Assembly: GCF_041270065.1 (NCBI RefSeq)
Contig: NZ_CP065958.1
Coordinates: forward strand, 4,960,001 to 5,024,000
Length of the DNA stretch: 64,000 nt
DNA from: Streptomyces fradiae
Lineage (GTDB): Bacteria > Actinomycetota > Actinomycetes > Streptomycetales > Streptomycetaceae
Reading direction: 5' to 3'
Position numbers and translations under genes: made by a program. The notes beneath the pieces are model-generated. The model searched no databases and had not been told where the DNA came from. It saw nothing but the letters and a program-made list of their open reading frames with translations. Below, piece by piece: positions 59,547 to 64,000 of this stretch (positions within the stretch are counted from its first letter, which is position 1; every line of letters begins with the position of its first letter).

Positions 59547-60539
59547 GTGCTCCGCTTCGAAGTCTCCGTCGACGACCTGCTGCGCAGCCGCTTCGCCCTG
59601 TCGCCCGCGCTGGACCTCTGCCTGCTGCTGCGCTCGCTCGCCGGCCAGGACCGGCCGCTGCCGCACGCCTGGGCCGCCCGGCTCCGGCCGGCCTTCGAGC
59701 GGCTCTGCCGCGAGACCGAACTCGATGCCGTCCTCGCCCTGCACACCCCGCTGTCCGGACCGAACTTCGTCGCCCCGCCCCCGCGCGGCCTCAACCAGTC
59801 CTGGGCGGACGACCTGGCCACGATCCGGGCCACACCGCTGGAGGCGGCCCGCCAGGAGTGGGCCACCACCGCGACCGGCCCGTACGCCCGTGATCCCCGC
59901 GTACGCGCGGTCCTCGACTCGCCGGACGCCGTCCCCAGGATCGCCGAGGCGATGGACCGGGCGTGGCACAAGCTGCTCGCCGCCGACTGGCCGCAACTGC
60001 GCGCGATCTGTGAGCGCGATGTCGTGCACCGGGTGGGGGTGATCGGCGAACACGGCTGGGCCACGGCCATCGAGAGCCTGCACCCGGGCATCGCCTGGCG
60101 CGAGGGCGGCATCGAGATCGGCTTCCTCCGAGGCGGAACCATCCGCCTCGCCGGCGACGGGCTCCTGGTGATCCCTTCGGTCTTCGTCGGGCATGTCGCC
60201 GCCCACATGGAAGACCCCTGGCCCAGGACCCTGGTCTACCAGGCCCGCGGCACCGCCGCCCTGTGGGGCGAGCAGGAGACCGTCCCGCGACCGGACGCGC
60301 TGACCGCCCTGGTCGGCCGCGCCCGAGCCCGGCTGCTGCTGGCCCTTGACGCCCCGGCCAGTACCAGCCACCTCGCCCGCAGCCTCGCCATGGCACCCGG
60401 CGCGGTGGGCGACCACCTCGCCATCCTGCGCAGCGCGGGGCTGCTCGTCCGCGCCCGCTCCGGACGTTCGGTGCTCTACCGGCGTACCCCGCTCGGCGAG
60501 GCGCTGGTCGGCGGAGCACGGGTCGGCGGTTCGGGCTGA
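59547..60539 (+). CDS. ArsR/SmtB-type regulator with long N-terminal sensor (DUF5937-like)
   Basis: 330 residues. A ~230-residue N-terminal domain (MLRFEVSVDDLLRSRFALSP, WADDLATIRATPLEAARQEW) precedes a C-terminal winged helix: ARLLLALDAPASTSHLARSL, AMAPGAVGDHLAILRSAGLLV, RSGRSVLYRRTPLGEALV. No clear metal-ligand Cys cluster, so it is probably an organic-ligand sensor. GTG 59547 follows TAGCCT by 6 nt (leaderless). Likely repressor of the divergent MFS-DinB operon. Confidence 0.85.
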   Translation: MLRFEVSVDDLLRSRFALSPALDLCLLLRSLAGQDRPLPHAWAARLRPAFERLCRETELDAVLALHTPLSGPNFVAPPPRGLNQSWADDLATIRATPLEAARQEWATTATGPYARDPRVRAVLDSPDAVPRIAEAMDRAWHKLLAADWPQLRAICERDVVHRVGVIGEHGWATAIESLHPGIAWREGGIEIGFLRGGTIRLAGDGLLVIPSVFVGHVAAHMEDPWPRTLVYQARGTAALWGEQETVPRPDALTALVGRARARLLLALDAPASTSHLARSLAMAPGAVGDHLAILRSAGLLVRARSGRSVLYRRTPLGEALVGGARVGGSG

Positions 60540-60560
60540 GGGCTCGGGCTGAGCGCTCGG

Positions 60561-60879
60561 ATGAAGCGGATCGACGGGGAAGCCCGCGGGGCCCACTGGG
60601 CGAAGATCGAGCAGGCTCGAAGAGGTCCGGGCCCGGCAGATGCCGCCCACCGTGGTGTTCATCCGAGTGCCCGAGGGCAAGGCGGTGCCGAAGAACCGGC
60701 TGCACATGGACGTCAGCCCGATCGACGGCAGTACGGAGGACGAGGTGGCCCGGCTGCTCGGCCTCGGCGCCGTCACGGTGGACGTGGGCCAGGGGTCCGG
60801 GCGGAGTTGGGTGCCCATGGCGGACCCCGAGGGCAACGAGTTCTGCGTCCTGCGCACCTTGGCGCCGTCCGCGTCCTAG
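60561..60879 (+). pseudogene. VOC/glyoxalase-like protein remnant, frameshifted and 5'-truncated
   Basis: The frame from 60561 reads MKRIDGEARGAHWAKIEQA and then loses sense. A +1 frame from ~60616 continues RLEEVRARQMPPTVVFIRVP, then GKAVPKNRLHMDVSP, DEVARLLGLGAVTVDVGQG and MADPEGNEFCVLR, the C-terminal half of a VOC domain with its metal-site Glu. The first ~60 residues of the usual protein are missing. A short product from ATG 60640 is possible but would be half a domain. Confidence 0.65.
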
Positions 60880-60920
60880 CCTGGCGAGCAGGCGTGTCGG
60901 CGCGGGTGGGGGGAGGGACC

Positions 60921-61331
60921 ATGACGGTCGTCAGGTGGGTCGTGGCGGGGGCGGCGGTGGTGGTCGCCGCCGGGCTCGTCGTCGTGGTGCTCGTGACGGA
61001 CCTGGAGCAGGGCGAGAAGATCGCGAGCGTGGCCGGGGCCGTGGTGAGCGTGCTGCTCGCCGGGTTCACCGTCGTCACCGCGCAGCCCGCCGGGCAGGGG
61101 CGCCGCATCAGGGCCGGGCGCGGTGCCACGGTCATCGACGGGAACGTCACCGGCAGCGCCCTCGGGCGCGGGTCGAAGGTCACCGGGCCGCCCACTCCCG
61201 TCTCCGCCTCGCCACCCGCCGGCGGCGCTCCGCGCCCGCCCGCCGATGACGTCAGCGGCGGCCGGGACAGCACCGTGATCCTCGGGGATGTACGGGACAG
61301 CGCGATCGGTGACGAGAGCGAGCGCCGGTGA
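60921..61331 (+). CDS. Small membrane protein with SA[IL]G motifs, partner of the NB-ARC/TPR protein
   Basis: 136 residues. One or two N-terminal hydrophobic segments (VVRWVVAGAAVVVAAGLVVVVLV, then IASVAGAVVSVLLAGFTVVT), then a cytoplasmic tail with two copies of a short motif: ATVIDGNVTGSALGRGSKV and STVILGDVRDSAIGDES, separated by a Pro-rich linker. The NB-ARC protein encoded next carries a third copy near its N-terminus. ATG 60921 follows GGGGGGAGGG; the stop overlaps the next start (GTGA), so the two proteins are made in a coupled way. A membrane effector or anchor for the NLR is the inferred role. Confidence 0.75.
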   Translation: MTVVRWVVAGAAVVVAAGLVVVVLVTDLEQGEKIASVAGAVVSVLLAGFTVVTAQPAGQGRRIRAGRGATVIDGNVTGSALGRGSKVTGPPTPVSASPPAGGAPRPPADDVSGGRDSTVILGDVRDSAIGDESERR

Positions 61332-63499
61332 GCCGATGGCGACGGCGGAAGGAGCCGGGCGTCCAGGTCGGGGGCGATGTCGCGTACAGCGCGATCGGCC
61401 CGTACAGCTCCGTCGTCGTCCAGCAGGCCCCCGCCCCGGACGCCCCGGCGGTCGAGTGGCCCGTCGAGGTCGGTTCCGTACCCGCGCTCGCCTCCGCCTT
61501 CCAGCCGCGCGCCGGGCTGCGCGAGCGGATCGACGCGGTGCGCGCCGAGGGCGGTACGGCGGTGCTGACGCAGGTCCTGTCGGGCGGCGGCGGGGTCGGC
61601 AAGTCGCAGCTCGCCGCCTCGTACGCGGCCGGGGCCGTCGCCGACGGGACCGACCTGGTGGTGTGGGTACCGGCCGGGGAGCTCCAGCAGGTCGTCACCC
61701 TGTACGCGCGCGCCGCGCAGCGGATCGCCGCGCCCGGCGCGGCCGGTGAGGACCCGGAGGCCGACGCCCGCGCGTTCCTCGCGTGGCTCGCCACCACGGA
61801 CCGCCGCTGGCTCGTCGTGCTCGACGACATCGGCGACCCGGACACCGTCGAGGGCTGGTGGCCGAGCAGCCGCACCGGCACCGGCTGGGTCCTCGCCACC
61901 ACCCGCCTCCACGACGCCCGGCTCACCGGCGGGGGCCGCCGCCGGGTCTCCGTGGACGTGTACGAGCCCGCCGAGGCGGCCGCCTATCTGCGGGCCCGGC
62001 TCGCGGAGGAAGCGGGGCTCGCGGACGGCGCGGAGGAGGAGCTGGCCCACGAGCTCGGACACCTCCCGCTCGCGCTCGGGCACGCCGCCGCGTACATGCT
62101 CAACAGCGGCCTCGGCTGCGCCGCCTACCTGGATCTCTTCCGCCGCTCGTCCCTCGGCGACGCGCTGCCGCCGTCCGCCGATGCCGAGGGGTACGGGCGC
62201 GCGGTGGCCACGACCCTCCTCCTCTCCCTCGACGCGGCCGAGGCCGCCGACCCGGCCGGCCTCGGCCGCCCGATCCTGCGGCTGGCCGCCCTCCTGGACC
62301 CGGCAGGGCATCCGGAGGCCCTGTGGGAGACGGAGGCGGTGCTCGACCACCTCGACCCGCTCGGCGACCACGAGCCCGAGGAGATCCGCGCGAGCCTGCG
62401 CGTTCTCCACCGGTACGCCCTGCTGACCTGCGACAGCGGTACGGGGACGGTCCGGATGCACGCCCTGACGGCCCGGGCGGTACGGGAGACGACCCCCGAG
62501 GAGGAGTTCGCCGGCCTGGCGGAGGCGGCGGCCGAGGCGCTGCTGTTCCTGTGGCCGGAGCCGGAGCGGCCGGACTGGGAGCTGGCCGCGGTCCTGCGCG
62601 CCAACACGGTGAGCCTCGCGGCGGCCGTGGGCCCGCTGGTGTGGGACGTGATCGACTGCCGGCAGCTGGTGTTCACGGCCGGGTTCAGTCTGTTCAGGGA
62701 GGGGCGGCTCGGCGCCGCGACGGCCTACTGGGCTGCGGTCGCCGACGCCTGCGCGGCTTTTCTGGGCGCCGAACACCCCGACACCCTGCAGGCCCTCGCG
62801 CGCCTCGCCGAAGCGTACTCGCGGACGGGTCGCGTCGCCGAGGCCATCGAGGTGGAGGAGGGCGTGCTGGCCGCCTGCGAGCGCGTGCTGGGGCCCGAGG
62901 ACAACGACACCCTCGTCACCCGCGCCGATCTCGCCACCTCCTACGCGATGGCCGGACGGCTCCCGGAGGCCGTGGCCCTGATGGAGCAGGTCGTCGCCGA
63001 CCGGGACCGGCTCTTCGGGCCCGGTGGCGCGGACACCGCCCAGGCGCGCGCCAATCTGGCGGCCTACCTCCAGGAGACGGGCCGGCTCTCCGAGGCCCTC
63101 GTCCTGGCCGAGCGGGCCCTCGTGGAGATGGAGGAGGCGGTGGGTCCGGACCACCCCACGCTCCTGGGTGTACGGAACAACCTGGCCGCCGCCTACCACG
63201 ACGCCGGAAGGCCGGTCGAGGCCGTGGCGCTGAAGGAACGGGCGCTCGCGGACGCCGAACGGCTGCTCGGCGCCGAGCACCACCAGACGTCCTTCCTGCG
63301 GGGCAACCTTGCCGTCAGCTACTGGGACCTGGGCCGCCGCGCGGAGGCCGTCGCCCTGCTCGGCCGGGCGGTCGCCGAGCTGCGGAGCGTCCTCGGCCCC
63401 TCCCACCCCGACGTCGTCGAGTACGCCGGAACCCTGGCGCTGATGCGCGCCGCGGCCCGCTCCGCCCGCCCCCTCTGGCGCCGCCTGCTGGGCCGCTGA
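61328..63499 (+). CDS. STAND-family NB-ARC ATPase with C-terminal TPR repeats
   Basis: 723 residues. Basic start (SRWRRRKE), SA[IL]G motif (VGGDVAYSAIGPYSSVVV, ~13-30), NB-ARC: Walker A GGGGVGKSQLAASYA (~86), Walker B WLVVLDDIGDP (~160), WVLATTRLHD, and LGHLPLALGHAAAYM (GLPL-like). A winged-helix/ARM-like region then leads into about five 42-residue kinesin-light-chain-type TPRs (~480-705; for example LARLAEAYSRTGRVAEAIEV, ARANLAAYLQETGRLSEALV, RNNLAAAYHDAGRPVEAVAL). Architecture of an NLR-like switch: ligand binding to the TPRs would trigger NTP-driven oligomerisation. No nuclease, protease or TIR effector domain is fused, so the effector must be in trans. Confidence 0.88.
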   Translation: MSRWRRRKEPGVQVGGDVAYSAIGPYSSVVVQQAPAPDAPAVEWPVEVGSVPALASAFQPRAGLRERIDAVRAEGGTAVLTQVLSGGGGVGKSQLAASYAAGAVADGTDLVVWVPAGELQQVVTLYARAAQRIAAPGAAGEDPEADARAFLAWLATTDRRWLVVLDDIGDPDTVEGWWPSSRTGTGWVLATTRLHDARLTGGGRRRVSVDVYEPAEAAAYLRARLAEEAGLADGAEEELAHELGHLPLALGHAAAYMLNSGLGCAAYLDLFRRSSLGDALPPSADAEGYGRAVATTLLLSLDAAEAADPAGLGRPILRLAALLDPAGHPEALWETEAVLDHLDPLGDHEPEEIRASLRVLHRYALLTCDSGTGTVRMHALTARAVRETTPEEEFAGLAEAAAEALLFLWPEPERPDWELAAVLRANTVSLAAAVGPLVWDVIDCRQLVFTAGFSLFREGRLGAATAYWAAVADACAAFLGAEHPDTLQALARLAEAYSRTGRVAEAIEVEEGVLAACERVLGPEDNDTLVTRADLATSYAMAGRLPEAVALMEQVVADRDRLFGPGGADTAQARANLAAYLQETGRLSEALVLAERALVEMEEAVGPDHPTLLGVRNNLAAAYHDAGRPVEAVALKERALADAERLLGAEHHQTSFLRGNLAVSYWDLGRRAEAVALLGRAVAELRSVLGPSHPDVVEYAGTLALMRAAARSARPLWRRLLGR

Positions 63500-63549
63500 G
63501 CGCCCCACACGTCAGACTGGAACCGCTCCGTCCGCTCCTTGGCGTGCCC

Positions 63550-63569
63550 CGGTGCCCGCCCCGGCACCG
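63550..63569 (+). terminator. Small terminator after the NB-ARC gene
   Basis: CGGTGCC-CGCCCC-GGCACCG, with flanking CCCC/GGGG that can extend the stem. Confidence 0.55.
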
Positions 63570-63647
63570 GTAAGGGGCCCATCGGTGTCGGACCGATGAC
63601 AAAGTCACCTAGTGACAGGTCGCTCTTCAATCCGTAAGGTTCTGAAT

Positions 63648-64000
63648 ATGGATATGCAGACTGTCGTCCTTGGGACGTCCGGCACCACCCCGCAGGACGT
63701 CATCGACGTCGCCCGCCACGGCGCGCGCGTCGAGCTGTCATCCGACGCCGTCCAGGCGCTCGCCGCCGCCCGCGCCACCGTGGACGCGCTCGCCGCCAAG
63801 CCCGAGCCGGTGTACGGCGTCTCCACCGGCTTCGGTGCGCTCGCCACCCGCCACATCGGGCATGACCTGCGCACCCAGCTGCAGCGCAACATCGTCCGCT
63901 CGCACGCCGCCGGCATGGGCCCGCGGGTCGAGCGCGAGGTCGTCCGGGCACTGATGTTCCTGCGGCTCAAGACCGTCGCCTCCGGCTACACCGGCGTCCG
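63648..64000 (+). CDS. hutH: Histidine ammonia-lyase (3'-truncated by window end)
   Basis: The first 117 residues are present. VVLGTSGTTPQDVIDVARHG, VYGVSTGFGALATRHI (the conserved YG-x-x-T-G-F-G loop with the catalytic Tyr) and LQRNIVRSHAAGMGP are diagnostic of HAL. The MIO-forming Ala-Ser-Gly lies beyond the window. It deaminates histidine to urocanate as the first step of histidine use. ATG 63648 has AAGG ~8 nt upstream; ATG 63654 is an alternative. A short palindrome GTCACCTAGTGAC (63604-63616) lies in the promoter region. Confidence 0.92.
   Translation, partial: MDMQTVVLGTSGTTPQDVIDVARHGARVELSSDAVQALAAARATVDALAAKPEPVYGVSTGFGALATRHIGHDLRTQLQRNIVRSHAAGMGPRVEREVVRALMFLRLKTVASGYTGV

Noticed and set aside
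60561..60900. Intact VOC protein gene
   Set aside because: Conserved sequence switches frame near 60616 and the N-terminal half-domain is absent, so it is reported as a pseudogene.
63604..63616. GTCACCTAGTGAC as a BldD box for hutH
   Set aside because: The arms match but the spacing is 3 instead of the 5 nt required between T-n-A-C and G-T-n-A. Left as an unassigned palindrome.

Overview
The window is high-GC actinobacterial chromosome, almost certainly a Streptomyces. Codon third positions are strongly G/C, GTG and TTG starts are common, many -10 boxes lie 6-7 nt before a start codon (leaderless messages), and several loci are Streptomyces-specific: AfsQ1/AfsQ2/SigQ, PccB/PccE/AccA2, a small MmpB-like protein and an XRE-DUF397 pair. 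From memory, gene order from about 3 to 51 kb and again at the hutH end follows the S. coelicolor SCO4880-SCO4932 core block; no database was consulted.

Region by region. 1-3 kb: end of a nonulosonic-acid (sialic acid/Kdn type) cell-wall glycan locus, with a NeuA-HAD fusion, NeuB and a polysialyltransferase-like protein. 3-12 kb: M20 amidohydrolase, then a nucleoside import and salvage block (BMP lipoprotein, duplicated ABC ATPase, two permeases, cytidine deaminase, thymidine phosphorylase). 12-18 kb: Uma2, STAS, ECF sigma factor with SnoaL-like tail, L,D-transpeptidase, MFS/LysR pair, degenerate alpha/beta hydrolase, GNAT. 18.7-20 kb: adenosine deaminase. 20-26.6 kb: small secreted proteins, PspC, VanZ, the lipoprotein-afsQ2-afsQ1 operon divergent from sigQ, and a uridine-kinase-like protein. 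26.6-36 kb: deoC with two aldehyde dehydrogenase genes, PH-domain membrane protein, mannosyltransferase, phosphopentomutase-like enzyme, purine nucleoside phosphorylase, gamma-glutamylcyclotransferase. 36-51 kb: flavoprotein quinone reductase, DeoR regulator, acyl-CoA carboxylase genes (accA2, pccE, pccB), Maf, MmpB-like protein, TetR/MFS pair, BirA, adenylate cyclase, enoyl-CoA hydratase, GAF-GGDEF cyclase. 51.6-63.5 kb: an accessory stretch with a lipoprotein, a winged-helix protein, an isoaspartyl-methyltransferase-like enzyme with a Gly/Asp-rich peptide, an XRE-DUF397 pair, a UTRA-only protein, DUF3291, MFS-DinB/ArsR, a VOC pseudogene, and an NB-ARC/TPR protein paired with a small membrane protein. 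The window ends inside hutH.

How the genes work together. Six near-identical palindromes (consensus TCTACGCGCGTAGA) sit in front of six transcription units: the BMP lipoprotein, the ABC importer-cdd operon, deoA, add, deoC-aldehyde dehydrogenases, and purine nucleoside phosphorylase. This defines an apparent nucleoside uptake and catabolism regulon: nucleoside import, deamination (cdd, add), phosphorolysis (deoA, PNP), mutase (PGM2-like), aldolase (deoC), and aldehyde oxidation. A DeoR-family gene in the same block is the nearest candidate regulator.

The most unusual parts are that palindromic regulon; a candidate methyltransferase-only peptide-modification locus at 53.2-55.0 kb; and the STAND/NB-ARC-TPR protein and membrane protein at 60.9-63.5 kb, which share a short repeated motif (G-[DN]-V-x-x-S-A-[IL]-G) suggestive of an oligomerising signalling pair.
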